Shown here: one piece after another, positions 13,001-25,564 of the stretch
Numbering within the stretch: the stretch's first letter is position 1
Layout: every line of letters starts with the position of its first letter
Origin: Nymphaea colorata
Taxonomy: Eukaryota; Streptophyta; Magnoliopsida; Nymphaeales; Nymphaeaceae
Assembly: GCF_008831285.2 (NCBI RefSeq)
Contig: NC_045144.1
Coordinates: forward strand, 25,187,716 to 25,251,715
Direction: 5' to 3'
Length of the DNA: 64,000 nucleotides
The notes under the pieces: model-generated
Database searches by the model: none
What the model saw: only the letters and a program-made list of their open reading frames with translations
What the model was told of the DNA's origin: nothing
Made by a program: the position numbers and the translations under genes

Positions 13001-16000
13001 TTTTAACTTTTTTTTCTCAATATATCGTGATAGTTTCCTTGTTTATCAGTTTCTTTGTTTTCTTTTTAATATCGCAATATTTGTTGCTATGCTCTTAAGT
13101 AGGAAGATATGCTTTTTGTCTTTTTCCCTGCTCGTCTCTAATTGTTTGTACTAGAAAATAGTTTAGGTTCAGTATGCTTTGCTTTTCATCAGAATTGTTT
13201 TTTCTCCACATACCGCCTTCTTTATGACAACAAAAGCAAAATTTTATCCTTTTGAAATATATATGGGATAATGGTTGAAACTTGAAATTATTATATATGT
13301 CTATCATAGTCAACAAACTTTGTGATGAATTCTTTCTTTCAGGCATTTGTATTCAAACATTTATTTTTTTATTTTTATCTCTTCTTCAGGAGGCTAAGGA
13401 ACGGGAGAAGATAATGAACAACGAAAAATGTATTATGCCAGTTGCTTTTGTGTCCTTTAGAAGTCGTTGGGGCGCTGCTGTCTGTGCACAAACACAACAA
13501 ACTAGAAATCCCACAGTCTGGTTGACCGAGTGGGCTCCTGAGCCTAGAGATGTTTACTGGAATAATTTACCAATTCCATATGTTTCTCTTGCTATCAGGA
13601 AGCTTATTGTGGCTGTTGCATTTTTCTTTCTTACCTTTTTCTTTATGATACCAATAGCATTTGTACAGTCACTAGCCAACATCGAGGGTATTGAGAAAGC
13701 AGCACCTTTCTTGAAGGCTATCATAGAAATGTGAGTAATTTTCATGCCCTTCTGTTGATTTTCATTGTGATCTGCTAGTTAAGAATGTTAAAAATGGTAT
13801 CTACTTTGCCTGCAGCAAAATTATCAAGTCCTTCATTCAGGGTGTTCTTCCTGGAATTGCTCTGAAGATTTTCCTCATCTTTTTGCCTGCAATATTGATG
13901 GTGATGTCTAAGTTTGAGGGTTATATTGCTCGATCTGTTCTAGAAAGAAGAGCTGCAGCCAAATACTACATTTTCCAGCTTATAAATGTGTTTCTTGGGA
14001 GTATAATCACAGGCACCGCTTTTCAACAGCTGCATTACTTTATGAAGCAGTCTGCGAATGAGTATGGTCTCTACTCCGCTACTGTTATTGACATGAATGA
14101 TTGTTGATCTTGAAAGATCACCTCCTTAGGATTATTCATTCACTCATTTAAGGCAATGAAAGAAGAAGGAAAAAAAAAAATTTATTTCCAGCTTTTGCAC
14201 TCACTTAGTCTAGCCAACACTTGTCATACATAGTTGACTTCAAAGAAATGGTCCTTATTTCTTCCCGTCACTTGTTCACATAATGAGAGGGGCCTCTTTT
14301 TTTCTTTGTACCATTTACTTGTTGGCACCTTCACGCTTACTTCTATAAAATATTTCTCTAAAGGTACTTGTGTTTCAATAATTTTTTTGATTGCATTGTT
14401 AGTTGATCTTTAACACATTTATTATAACAAACACTTAACTTGGAAGTAAATGTTTCATTTAGGAGAGTGCAGACTCCAATTTGAATAATCCAAGTCTGCT
14501 TGGCTTCAAGCAGTGATGTGGTGTCTTCTTGATCTGTACCTGTCAAGGTATTAAAAAAGTAAAGGGGCAGATAAAAAATTGTTGAATTAAGTACTTGTTT
14601 AGGAGTTAAATTTTATGATGTGGCTAAATGACATGACTTTTGAAAATCCAGCCTGCCTTACAATTTCTAGCTTTGCCGTAAAGGCATTTGTGTATATTCT
14701 CCTTGAGTCTGCACATTCTAGTATCACACTCCATGAAATAATTATAGTTCCAATGTCAACTTACCTGAGGCCTTCTCACCCAAACCATACATTTATTGTT
14801 TTTGAATGTCAGCTTAATCCATCCTAGATATTTTGTCACGCTGGAATGTTGGACCAGTTTTTATTTCTTTAATATGTTCTCATTGTTCTTAAAGTTCCCA
14901 TGTTTGTTCATTTTTTTATGGGCTAAGGTGAGCTTGAGCATGAATTGTTCTATCAAGCCATTATAGTTTAAAATCCTCAATTGTTAAAGTTGTCATTTGA
15001 GTTGGAGCTGGATGCCATGTTCTGGGATTTGCAGACATGTTAATAACGTTAAGTCCTTGAACGGTTGAACCTATGTTACATAGGTGCAGTCACGGGTGTG
15101 GGTGTGTTAATACAGGCTGGAACATGCCATTTTTGAAAATTATGGGTAGTGGGGTACAGCAGAGTGTATGTGTGTGTGTGTGTATAAACCATCACAAAAA
15201 ATCTCATTAGTAGAGCAAAAATTCATACACAATAACCCAAACTTTCAATGCCAAACGACATAGTCTACAAGTCAAGCAGGAAATTCAGAGTCAGCAGAAT
15301 TACAGGAGCACTCTGTTAGCCTCCTTAATCTCTTAGAAGACACATTCCCTAGTATCATATGGTAAAAATTCTTTCTCCTGCATGTTTCATGTGTTTTGAA
15401 ATTCATATTTGTTGCAAAGATATCTCTCCTGTTAAAGCTGTTTCTCTCTATATGTACTTGACATCTTAGTTACGTAATAAACAGCAAGAGCATTAAGGAT
15501 TAAGCACATTAAGTCATTAATTCATTAAGACCGGAAATAGTTGAAAGAGAAAAAAATTGAGGGAAAAACATCTTGCTGACGAAAGCCTCACATTTATGAA
15601 CCCCAAAGGGAAAGAAAAACTTTGTTGCCATAATCCATCTCCATGTGTCGCTGATCATCGTTGCCATTGATTATTAGCGGCTAATGCCAGCCATCGTCAT
15701 GGGATTGCTCAGGCAGAAGGAAGTGAACCATTTAGATGCAGAGAGGATGCATCAGGCCCCTCCATCAAAGTCCTGAGTCTCCTGATCCAAGCCATACCTG
15801 AAAGGCAAGACGTACTGGGCATACCCACGTAGCGGCATGGGCAACTGGTTTTCCACATGCTGATCTGAGTTAGACTCGATCTGATACAGATCCATTGAAT
15901 TAAATTTTAATTATCTATTTTGGTTTAGTGATATAGTACTATAGTTTTAGACTTCTAGTTAAGGAAGATATTTTCTAGGTCTAGGACTGCCAATAGCGTG

Positions 16001-18827
16001 ATGATACAATTTCAAACTTGCTGTCAACATAGGATCCTGTCACTTAGTAGATTTTAAATTTTTTTTTATCCTTGGTAGTCCCAATGTATATAAAGTTATT
16101 TTAACATAGTTTTCTATATTATCCTTCTCTCTTTGAGAACCATGTATTGGCTCTGAGATGGATAATGGGTTGGTAAAGCATGAAGCATGTTTTCAAAGAC
16201 CAAACTTTAGTGCATGCAATCAGTCTGTTTAATTTCTGCCAGGTTTTTTGTGAGTATAACAGCAGTTTTACTTAATTTGCGTTTATAATCAGAAAATTTT
16301 TGTTTATCATTTGATACTCGCCTCTCATTCTCCTACCTAGTTACTCAGTTCTTTTCAAATATATGTTTTATTTTTTCTCTAAACTTTGCAGTATTCCTCG
16401 ACTAATTGGTGAGACCATCCCTTCGAAAGCAACTTTTTTCATTACTTATATTATGGTTGATGGTTGGGCTGGAATTGCTGGGGAAATTCTCAGGCTAAGG
16501 CCATTGATTATATATCATATCAAGAACTTTTTCTTGGTGAAGACTGAGAAGGACAGGGAAGAGGCCATGGATGCAGGAAGTATAGGTTTCAATACTTCAG
16601 AACCTCAAATTCAGCTATATTTCTTACTTGGTCTTGTTTACTGCGTGGTCACTCCTATCCTACTTCCATTTATTGTGGTCTTTTTTGCCTTTGCATTCAC
16701 CGTGTATCGTCATCAGGTAAAGTTATTGTTTCTTCTTCAAACATAATGCAGTATATTCTGTTTACTTTGACAAAATCCTATCTTGAATTCCCAGTTTATC
16801 TTCTACTGTTAACTTTTATAAAAGCCTAACTTTGGGTTCCCAGTATATCTTTCACTTTTATGCTAATCTTACTTCTGCATCTGAGGTTTCTGAGTTGCTC
16901 TAAAACTTTGTCATAATCAGTCAATGCATGTCATTGTTATTGCCAAATTAGATGGAAGGGTGTTCTGCTCTTTTCTCTTTTTGGTATCTCTGGTTTTTAT
17001 CAGGGATCCACAATTTACTGCAACGTGTTGAGTATCTGAATCATTGATGTGTCTAGATTTTCTTGTAGTTACAGATGCAGAAAAAGAAACAATGCTAGTA
17101 TACTGGTGTAGTTAGTAGTACATAAAAAAATAGGATATAGGATTTTGGTCATAATTAGTACTTAAAAAATTAGTACATAGGTATGGGTTTAGACTGGTGC
17201 TTATGTAACTCAAACTTGAGAGAGAGGGAAAGAGGAAGTCTTTTTCTTTTGTGTGCTGGAGATACATACAGTACTACTACTATCAAATAACTCATGCATT
17301 GTCATGCTCAAACTGCAAAGAAGCCTTCTAAAAAGTAGTTGACAGCCTTCATTGTCAAGAAAGTAAAAAGTCGGCACTTTCCTCAGATAAGCAGCTTTTG
17401 TAGCTGTCTAAACTAACATGATCGGATGGTTAAGACCAGTACATACAGTGGTCATATTTCCCTCATATTTTAGGAACCTGCATTCGCACCAAGATGACCA
17501 ACAAAGCATGACCACATACACAAACTACTTTACTCCTACAAACTGTAGTTGGTGGTTACATTTCAAGGCAGATCATAAAAATGTGGTTTCCTGGTTGGTC
17601 CAAAAATAATGCAAAGGTGTACTTAGTTCTTCTTGTTTATGCACATCTACATACATTTAGTTTCTTACAAAAGCACGAAAAAGACAGGAACTTCATAAGA
17701 TGCAATGAACATTCCTATATAATACATAACATATTTGCATAATTCCAGAATAAAAAAAGAGTAAATTAGAACTGAATGCTGCTTCCACGAATCATTTTCT
17801 GATCAATGAAGTTTGTAATAATGAATCTTGTAAGAAATTAGATAAGGTCATTTCAAGAGAAAGCATCTAGGCATAGACATAGCCAAATTAGATCTGTTGT
17901 GCATGTTGTGTAAGTTCCTTGAGAATATTATATCATTATATGTGTTACGAGCAGTTTGGAGGGAGAAAAGAAATTGATTCGATTAACCCTAATCTCACTT
18001 AACTAAATATTATGGGTGAGAGGAATAATTATACAAAAAGTCCTCCAAAAGTAATAAGATAATAAAGACATGTCCATCTAAATTTTTCTGATTCACTAAC
18101 GTCTCCTTACTCTTATTTTAGTCTCTCAATACTTCCTCTCAAGGTGGAGCATAGATATGAATGTTCATTTTGTTAGAACATTCAGAGAATCTAGATATTG
18201 GAAAGAGGCCTGATAAACACATCAGCAACTTGATCTTATGAGGAAAATATGAACTATAGAAATATTCCCTACTTGGAGCACATCACGAATATAATGGCAG
18301 TCTATTTGAAGATGTTTGGTCCTCATGAAGTACCGAATTGTTTGCTATACAGGTAGCAGTGTTATTATCATACATCATAGGAGAGAAACATATATCCCTA
18401 AACATATCAACATAGTTTTGATCCACATTATTTCTGCACCAGTTTGGGCAATTAAAGCACCACCAAGAAAGAAATACAACCCCAAAACTGCAAGGTATTA
18501 AAGTCTCCCAGGCGTATGAGGCTCTAATACCATGTTCCAAGCAGTCTGGAGGAAGAAAAAAAAATAATTTGGTTAATCCTAATCACTTAAATAAAGATTA
18601 GGGGCAAGAGGAATAATTATATAAAAAAGTCCTTCAAAAATAATAAAATAACAAAGACATACCCATCTAAACTTTTCTAATTCCCGAATGACTCCTCACT
18701 CTTTCTTTTCTTTTTTTTTTTTCTCTCAACAATATGTTGAGTCCATAACCTACCTATCCTATGTGGCCTGACTAAATGATTTTTATGTTCCATAGGTTTG
18801 AATTTTTTACTGTCAAATGTTGTGTAT

Positions 18828-18858
<31 letters not shown>

Positions 18859-20127
18859 CTCGCTCCTTACCCCCTCCTCCCCACACACATCCATGCCTTT
18901 GTGAATTTTGCATGCACAGTATTTCTTAACTGTTGAGTATACCATATTATGCCTCTGAAACTTGTTGTTGTCCAGATTATAAATGTGTACAATCAGGAGT
19001 ATGAGAGTGCAGCAGCTTTCTGGCCAGCTGTCCACAGTCGAATTATTACGAACTTGATAATTTCACAAGTGCTTCTGATGGGGTTAATGAGTACAAAAGC
19101 TGCTGCTCAAGCAGGTCCTTTTCTCATTGCTCTGCCAATTTTGACTTTTTGGTTCCATAGATTCTGCAAGGGACGTTACGAAGCTGCATTTGTCAAATTT
19201 CCACTGCAGGTAAGAGGAATAGTGTCCCATTTTTATTGGATATGCCTTTTTTCTGCAACTTTTTATTTCCTTTTTGTTAATAAGTTTTGCTTGCTTTTGT
19301 TGTCCAAATTGTTGGTATTGTTCCATAGACAAATGTGTCAATTGCATCACGGGACAGTGCGTATATATATATCACCAAGGCATGTTGGATGACAAATTGG
19401 ATGTATACCCGTGCGGTGCATCTCTTACTGGTTTAGTAGTTCTAAACAGAATGGGTTAATTGTCATAATCTGCAACTTTTTCTTGTGCTACTCCGTTTCT
19501 TTTTGCAGCATCACGTGACACAGTTGAAACTACTAAGCTATAGTCTGGCTATATAGGCTTTTAAATGTTCTTAAAAAGAATCAGTGTATATGATCATAAC
19601 TGGAGTGTCTTTTTGAGTTAAGCTGGAAGAAAATGGTCGTGGACATCCTTTCATTTTGTTAGATGAGCTACTTTGACATTAATAGTAGCACTAATCATCT
19701 TTAATTGTTACTGTATTCTTAAGTGAAGGTTTTTGATGAAGTGTTTTGAGTATTATGAGCACTTGCCATCGTTCATTCAGCCATTCCATCTATTAAGCTT
19801 GCAGTTCGCCTAATCATGATCATCTATTTGCTGTTATAGAGCTTCAAACATTCACTCTTGCGTGTTGTAATATTCTAGGAAGCTATGATAAAAGACACAT
19901 TGGAGCGTACAACTGAACCAGGCTTGAACTTGAAAGGTTACCTTCAGGCCGCTTACATCCATCCTGTGTTCAAGGACGACGAAGATGATGATGCAGTCTC
20001 AGGAGTAGTGCATGAGCCAGAAGACACACTGGTACCCACCAAGCGTCAATCAAGGAGAAACACACCACTGCCAAGCAAATACAGTTCTTCATCGTCGTCT
20101 CTTCTAGATGTTCATGAGCAACCATAA
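6975..20127 (+). CDS. CSC1-like/OSCA hyperosmolality-gated calcium-permeable channel
   Basis: A plasma-membrane or endomembrane mechanosensitive cation channel of the OSCA/CSC1 (DUF221, TMEM63-like) family, opened by osmotic or membrane tension. Eleven exons: 6975-7288, 8403-8552, 9159-9294, 10787-10888, 11676-11795, 11955-12035, 13390-13730, 13816-14061, 16392-16716, 18976-19209, 19879-20127. All introns are GT-AG and every phase joins, giving 765 aa, the usual family length. The N-terminal part (exons 1-3) has three hydrophobic segments (about 8-27, 105-125, 156-175). Exons 4-7 give the cytosolic domain. From about residue 330 comes the RSN1-type channel core, with PTVWLTEWAPEPRDVYWNNL and the strongly conserved TYIMVDGWAGIAGEILRL. 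The acidic, Ser-rich tail is in exon 11. The ATG is the first in frame and fits the family start MATLSDIG. Nothing is broken. Introns 6 and 9 carry transposons. Which OSCA paralogue it is was not resolved. Confidence 0.95.
9991..10050. repeat. (AT)n(GT)n(AT)n microsatellite in channel intron 3
   Basis: Compound dinucleotide tract: AT, then about 14 GT units, then GCATGCGT, then AT again. Confidence 0.9.
10419..10613. repeat. Three-copy 66-bp tandem repeat in channel intron 3
   Basis: Copies start at GCATAGCCAACAAGTCT at 10419, 10485 and 10551, with only a few substitutions between them. Because 66 is divisible by 3, the array is open in several frames on both strands. Those apparent ORFs are artefacts. 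Confidence 0.92.
12700..13091. mobile_element. hAT-like MITE in channel intron 6 (CATAGCCACAAATAT family)
   Basis: Flanked by an exact 8-bp duplication CTCTTAAG (12692-12699 and 13092-13099). Left end GCGTAGCCACAAATAT; right end AATATTTGTTGCTATG, which is its near-inverse. An opposite-orientation copy lies at 34844-35275. The two share the block GAGGTCAYRTTAAATACCT in inverted order. No coding capacity. It lies between exons 6 (ends 12035) and 7 (starts 13390), away from the splice sites. Confidence 0.8.
14062..16391. other. Channel intron 8 (2.3 kb), no further gene
   Basis: The longest channel intron after intron 9. It holds a short (GT)n near 15168-15182 and unrecognised AT-rich DNA. No coding domain or transposon ends were found on either strand. 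Confidence 0.6.
17943..18731 (-). mobile_element. Miniature Ty1-copia element in channel intron 9
   Basis: A 789-bp LTR element, antisense to the host gene. The 5' LTR is 18533-18731 and the 3' LTR is 17943-18131 (about 190-199 bp). Their outer ends are TG...CA-like (TGTTGAGAGA at the minus-strand start, ...AACA at the end). Exact 5-bp target duplications ATATG flank it at 17938-17942 and 18732-18736. The primer-binding site (minus strand TGGTATTAGAGCC, 18520-18532) abuts the 5' LTR and matches initiator tRNA-Met apart from one base. A polypurine tract (TTGAGAGGAAG, about 18132-18143) abuts the 3' LTR. The 401-bp interior keeps only the end of the copia RNase H region, in two frames (NNSVLHEDQT, then YIRDVLQVGN). 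Gag, protease, integrase and RT are absent. Confidence 0.85.
18829..18854. repeat. (CT)n microsatellite
   Basis: A short CT run in channel intron 9, about 120 bp upstream of exon 10. Confidence 0.9.
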
Positions 20128-21769
20128 GTTGTACATCGTTCCAATAAAATTCACATCAATGTGCATATTTGATGTATCGTCACACTTATTTTGTGTTTGG
20201 AAGTTGGGTGAGAGCGATTCAAAATTTCCACCGCATCAATGAAGTTGCTGGACGGTGTACATGAGAGGTCTCTGCCTCCCGGCTGTAAGAAAAACGTTGT
20301 ATTCTGTACCATATCAAACTGAAGGTGGTAATGGTTAAAAGGCAGCTTTTTTTTTATGCCCCTTCTTTGCTTAAATTGCATGAGCCACTTTGGCTCGAAG
20401 CATGTATGTACTTCTGTTGTGTCTGATAATCAATCTTTTGTGGGCTTCAAATCTGACACCACTTGGTTCCACAATGCAGCCAAACCATCTCGCCCCACAG
20501 AGACAGAGGAGTCAAATTTATCTCCTAAAGATTTTGGAAATAATGCACTTACCAAAAGCAAGTTCGTTATAATCACTTCTTGTATGCCTGAAGACGACGC
20601 AATGTTGCCAAAGTTTCTTGAGAAGATGGAATCACCAAGGTTATATATGTGCCTTCCTTGATTTTCATACTTGGAGGTTTTGATCAGAAACTAACCAATA
20701 TTAAGGATCCAATTAAGACGTCAAATGACATCGAAGATAGTTTTTTTGGGCCTGAAGGACGCACGTACGCAGCTGGCATCAATTGTCAAGCCCAGACCAA
20801 AGTAGGACGGATGTGGGCAAGGCCAAGATGGTACCCCCACAGGAAATAAACAACGCGTATAAAGCAAGATAATGAACCAATAAGAACGATTGATTTTGTT
20901 TCAATCTGTTAACATCTTCCATCTAGGGTCTTCAGCAAAACCAAGATAAAGCAGCCCACAGTATTTCTTGGCTATTATCATGTTGGATTACCATGCCAAC
21001 GTACGCCAAGGCCTAAGTGAATACTGTAATTTAGAAGCAAATATCATCAATGTCACAATGTTCACACACGCAAGAATACAGCTTCCTTGCATATATAGCC
21101 AAAACTGCTGTTTAACAAGAGCTGCCTCCTTGAAGCTGTTAAAAAGAAATTCTAAATTTCTGGACGTGGGTAAGGCGATAGAAATAAATGAAGTTTTGAT
21201 GAACCTAGGCACATGTCACAAGAGATCAAAGCAAATCTTGAAGTCCAAGAGCAGATCAAATATAACAACAAAGATACAACTTAACAATTTATGTGGTTTG
21301 TTGTCAAGAGGAAGCCAAAAGAAATAAATAGAAGTCAATTCGACAAAGACAATAAAAGCCAAGCGAATGAGACATTTCAGCTTTATATCAGAATCACTTT
21401 AAATTTGTATAGAACAAGCAGCAGCTGCAGCATGAACATCCACAATTTGCAGAGAGAATCCTCTTATGTTCTTTATGTAACAAGGAGGAGCTGCAGAATG
21501 AACATCCACAAAATGCATAGCGAGAGAGAGAGAGAGAGATTCCTAAATGCCTCAATCTGCAGCTCTACCTTGCAAGTCTGAGAGTAATAATATCAAAATA
21601 CAGTAAACTAATTTGCATCTGTATCCAATATGATTACATTAAAGTGGCTGAACATGGCAACAGTAATCAAATGATATTTAAACCATAAAAGGTTACTCGT
21701 ATCACTTTAATTGCAGAAACAATAAAATGCACGATAAGCTGATGCCTTTTGATACCTATATACAAACTA
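20128..21769. other. Interval between the convergent channel and RTL2 genes
   Basis: The channel 3' UTR presumably lies at the start. CCAATAAAATTC at about 20141-20152 contains an AATAAA-type poly(A) signal. Open stretches at 20356-20661 and 20649-20849 (plus) have a peptide-like composition but no recognised domain. They may be decayed transposon or chance sequence. Confidence 0.4.
21421..21520. repeat. Diverged ~66-bp direct repeat with GA tail
   Basis: AGCTGCAGCATGAACATCCACAA at 21423 and AGCTGCAGAATGAACATCCACAA at 21489 are 66 bp apart. A short (GA)n follows near 21521-21538. Confidence 0.65.
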
Positions 21770-22239
21770 TTATGATTGAATTGTTAACCTTCCTGATCTA
21801 CTCAGATGGTTTAACATCTTTTGAGCTGCGGAGTTCTCTGAATCCTTGACCCGCCCCTTCAAGTCACCCTTAATGATCAGCTTCTCATTTGACTTTGTGA
21901 CCTCAACGGAACTGATAAATTTCTTATCATGAGCTGGCCCGTCCTCTTCAATGAGTCTGCAGTTCAAAAACTACTAATACTCAATATGGACGTTCAAGCT
22001 CAGAAGTTGGAACAAACTCGACAAAATCGGTATGAGCTGCATTAAGTTAACATGCTTATGACATGAGATTTTATCAATTAATAAATTATCCTCTAATTTC
22101 ACAAAGAAAGATCTAGCTCACTCCATGCAAGTGCCACGACAAAGCTATGGATTTTTCTAGTAGAAAAGCAGCATGATCAATATGTACCATGAACAAACCA
22201 GTTACTTGTGCCCCTGTAATCTAGAAACAGTGGGACATA

Positions 22240-22286
<47 letters not shown>

Positions 22287-24531
22287 GTACACCCTTTTCG
22301 GCTAATTACAAAATCACAGAACAAGTACCAATAAAAATTAAGAACGTAATTGGAGCAGTACTATTCTACCAAATTGCTTGAGGATTTTTTCGTTAGCAAG
22401 ATCATCCTTTGGACAAATTATGGAGAACATGACAAAGTGGAACCAACAAGGTTTGTTAACATCCTCGTATCTTCATGCTTTCTGCCTTTCTCCCATCTAT
22501 CAAGTTGGTCAAGCATCCCAATTTCCTCTAATTCGTATATTAAAAACCAACCTTTTCAGCTGATGTTTCAACCCCTGTAGTCTAGATCTGACAAATTTAT
22601 CTATGTCCAGATACCTTGTTGCCTATAGATTTAAAATCAGAAATAAATAGAAAACCAAAAATCTCAGAATTTACAATCACTATGCCATGGAATTGGATCC
22701 CAAAATAATATGATCTTAAATTTTAATGCAATGAAAAAATTGGCATGAATGATTTCATTTTCACGAAAAGATAAGCAACATGAAAGAAAATATTTTTCAC
22801 AGCTTTCAATGAGGCATTAAGGTTTTCAAACTATCATTCCTTTCTCGGGAAGGTGGTTTCGGCCGTTTGGCTATTGACCATTAATTTACATAAGCATGAA
22901 AATTCTCCACGGCTAGCTAATATGCTTGCAAATTAGAACACATGAAACATTTTAAAGTCGTACTAGAATGTCACTGCCTCGTACTCAAATCTGTTTCTGA
23001 ACAAATATGCGGCTTAAACAATGGTAACAGAACACGAAAAAGGGTCACAGAATAGCCTTGTATCTCAGCTCTGAGCCTCCTAAGCTGCTTCGATTTAAAG
23101 CTCAAAAGGGCAAGAAGACACAAAAAAATACATTTGTAACAGAACCAGGTAACTATTGATATTAGACTATTCCAAGCCATTTGCATACATAGATGTTATA
23201 GATTAAGCACAAAACAAGTGCAGAAGAATACTTATATATGGGAAAAGGCCAATGCATTTTGCCACAAAGCACATTTAGCATGTGCTTGGCACCATCTTCA
23301 TCCACTCCATCACACAGTGGGTGGTCAATGATCACTTCCACAATTGGATCAGCCCCTTGATTCTCTCTGAACTTTTCCAACGCCAATCTCGCCGCAGCAA
23401 TTTTCGCAAGATCCTTGTTCTCGTTCCGCCCAGTGCCGCACCTCACGCCGTCGATAAGTACATGAATCACATTCAGGCCCATCTTGTCTACCTTCATAGC
23501 GAGCTTCAATTCCTTCCCTACTTTCTGGCAAAGCTCCAGTAGCTCCGTCCATGGATGACTTTGTAGCGTTTCTGGAGTCACCATTGGTGCCAAGACATGT
23601 CGAACAATCTAAAAACAAAAACAAAGGGAATGAGGAAGAGAAGAAATAATCGATCCGATAAAGAAGGGTCAAAAGGAGAAACAGAGAGCCATGAATCCAC
23701 CGAACTACCGTCCAAAGCTTGTCAAGTTTATCTCCGCAATCAATGTAAACGGCGGCGGAGACAGATTCAATGATGTCGGCGAGCACCTTTGGGGGTTTCA
23801 CGCTGGCGATGGCGGACTCGTGCTGGATTGCCTTCGAGAACTCCAGCACCTGAAATAGTCCACCACCAATTAAGATAAAGAAACTCCGACTTCCCGATGG
23901 GACTACGAAAAGAGAGGGAAACCTTGTCGTCTAGAGAAGGGGAGTTGCGCCGGAGAAAGCGGTAGAGCCCGAGCTTGACTGCGGCACGAGCGAGCTTCTC
24001 GGTGCTGACATTGGCAGCGCGAAGGAGGGAGAGGGCGCCCTGATCGAGGTTGGGGTAGCTTATATAGAGGTGAGTGCTGAAAAGGTGGCCAAGGACAGCG
24101 TCGCCCACGAACTCGAGGCGCTCGTAGGACGTTCCCGCAGGAAAGGAGGAGTGCGTGAGTGCCGTCTCCAACAGTGTCCGGTCGCTGAACTGGTATCCAA
24201 TGATCGTCTCGACGGCGGCCATCGCCTCGTCGGGGGTGCATGTCTCCGGGTCTAAGCCGTCGACCTCCATCCTCCTCTGCAACAGGTTTCTCTTGCTGGT
24301 TGACGCCTTCATCCTTCCACCGTTCCCACCACTTCTCCGCCTTAATGGGTTTGCCTCTTTCAGAACCAATGGGTAGCCGCCTCTTTTATACAGGTCGCCG
24401 GATTCCGCGAGCAAGAGAATCCCTGGACCACCGGCAGAAGAGGACGAGGCAACGAGGAGGAAAGAAGGAAGAAAACGGTGCGGCGTTTCAACGAAGCAGC
24501 AAGGCGACGGCGAGTCTCGTTCTGGACGCAT
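21770..24531 (-). CDS. RTL2: RNase III-like protein, RTL2 type (RNase III domain plus dsRNA-binding domains)
   Basis: A double-strand-specific endoribonuclease. Arabidopsis RTL2 is linked to pre-rRNA 3' ETS processing and to small-RNA precursors. Exons (minus strand, gene order): 24531-23923, 23849-23709, 23608-23232, 21956-21770. All junctions are GT-AG and in phase, giving 437 aa. The RNase III domain runs from about residue 104 to 250 with the signature ERLEFVGDAVLG (137-148). Catalytic acidic residues are E140 and D144, with D228 and E231 in ADIIES. A degenerate dsRNA-binding region follows (about 265-335, GRNENKDLAKIAAARLAL). A second dsRBD is split over exons 3-4 (WPFPIYK, then EEDGPAHDKKF). 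The first 73 residues look unlike the family. A TATA-like TTATAAG only about 35 bp upstream of Met1 favours Met74 (24312), giving 364 aa, near Arabidopsis RTL2 (391 aa). The rest is intact. Confidence 0.92.
22241..22282. repeat. (GT)n(GA)n microsatellite in RTL2 intron 3
   Basis: About 15 bp of GT followed by about 28 bp of GA, within the 1.27-kb last intron (21957-23231) of the RNase III-like gene. No other feature was recognised in that intron. Confidence 0.9.
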
Positions 24532-25486
24532 ATTTCAAAATCTTATTCACCGTCGCTGCTCTTTCTTATAATTCTAAAATGCTCCCTTTTTTCTTTCACT
24601 TTCAGCAAAAGATCCACTCAACTTTTGAGGGTACCAAACTTTTGGGAGAAAATCTTCATCTAAAAAAGTTTGAATTTAAACTGTACTCAACTTAAAATAT
24701 TCAGCTTCGTTCAGTTTGTTTCCTATTCATATCAAATGCATTTATATTTGAATCCAACTTTAGTTCGAACAATGGATTCTCTCCCGCTTACCTGAACTTA
24801 TAACACTTTAGTTTTTGGTTATCAAGAAGATGGGAGAAGTTCTGCCTGCATTAAAAAAAAGATGAAGTTCTCTTTTGGAATTAAACTAAAAGAGTTACAC
24901 TGAAAGTGAAGCAGCCGGGTTTCTCCGGTTGTGGGTCCCGCTCATGACCATGGCGAATAAATTCGAATGAACTTGAATAAAGAGAAGATTTGTGTGGGCA
25001 CTTGCCACTTGAACGGAATCTCCACCAACAAGAGTTAAATTCAGTTTGGGTTGGGACAGGACTTATATGTATCCGATCCATTTCAAAGCCAGATTAAGAT
25101 CTGGTTCACAAATTTTATCATTTTAATTTTTCCATTGTTAAAAAGTTAGTATATAAAAAATCTAGCACTTTTGATTGATGTCATTTCTAGGTTTTTCCTT
25201 CTCCCACAAGGAATCTCAAAAAAAGAGAAGATCATTAAGTGCTTGTGGCATGGTTTGCCTATTCTCAAATAAAAATTAGGTTCTGAAATGTAAAGCCTGG
25301 TTTTGGCCCTTGTCACCCAAACACATAAGCTAGGCTTAAGCAACTACAAAAAAATCTTACTATTTATACTCAGTTTGATCAATTCGTGATATATATCTTT
25401 TCTCCGTAAGTTTGTACTATATAAATCACAATAATTTCATTAATATAAACCTCTGTGTAAAAAAAGGGTCCTAATTATGCATCGAA

Positions 25487-25488
<2 letters not shown>

Positions 25489-25562
<74 letters not shown>
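25489..25562. repeat. (AT)n microsatellite
   Basis: About 74 bp of uninterrupted AT dinucleotides. Confidence 0.95.

Positions 25563-25564
<2 letters not shown>

Noticed and set aside
23349..23849. 166-aa minus-strand frame as an alternative RTL2 form
   Set aside because: It starts in exon 2, then reads through intron 2 in another frame. The spliced model keeps both dsRNA-binding regions.
24240..24695. 151-aa plus-strand frame overlapping RTL2 exon 1
   Set aside because: Antisense shadow with no domain; the RNase III signature is on the other strand.
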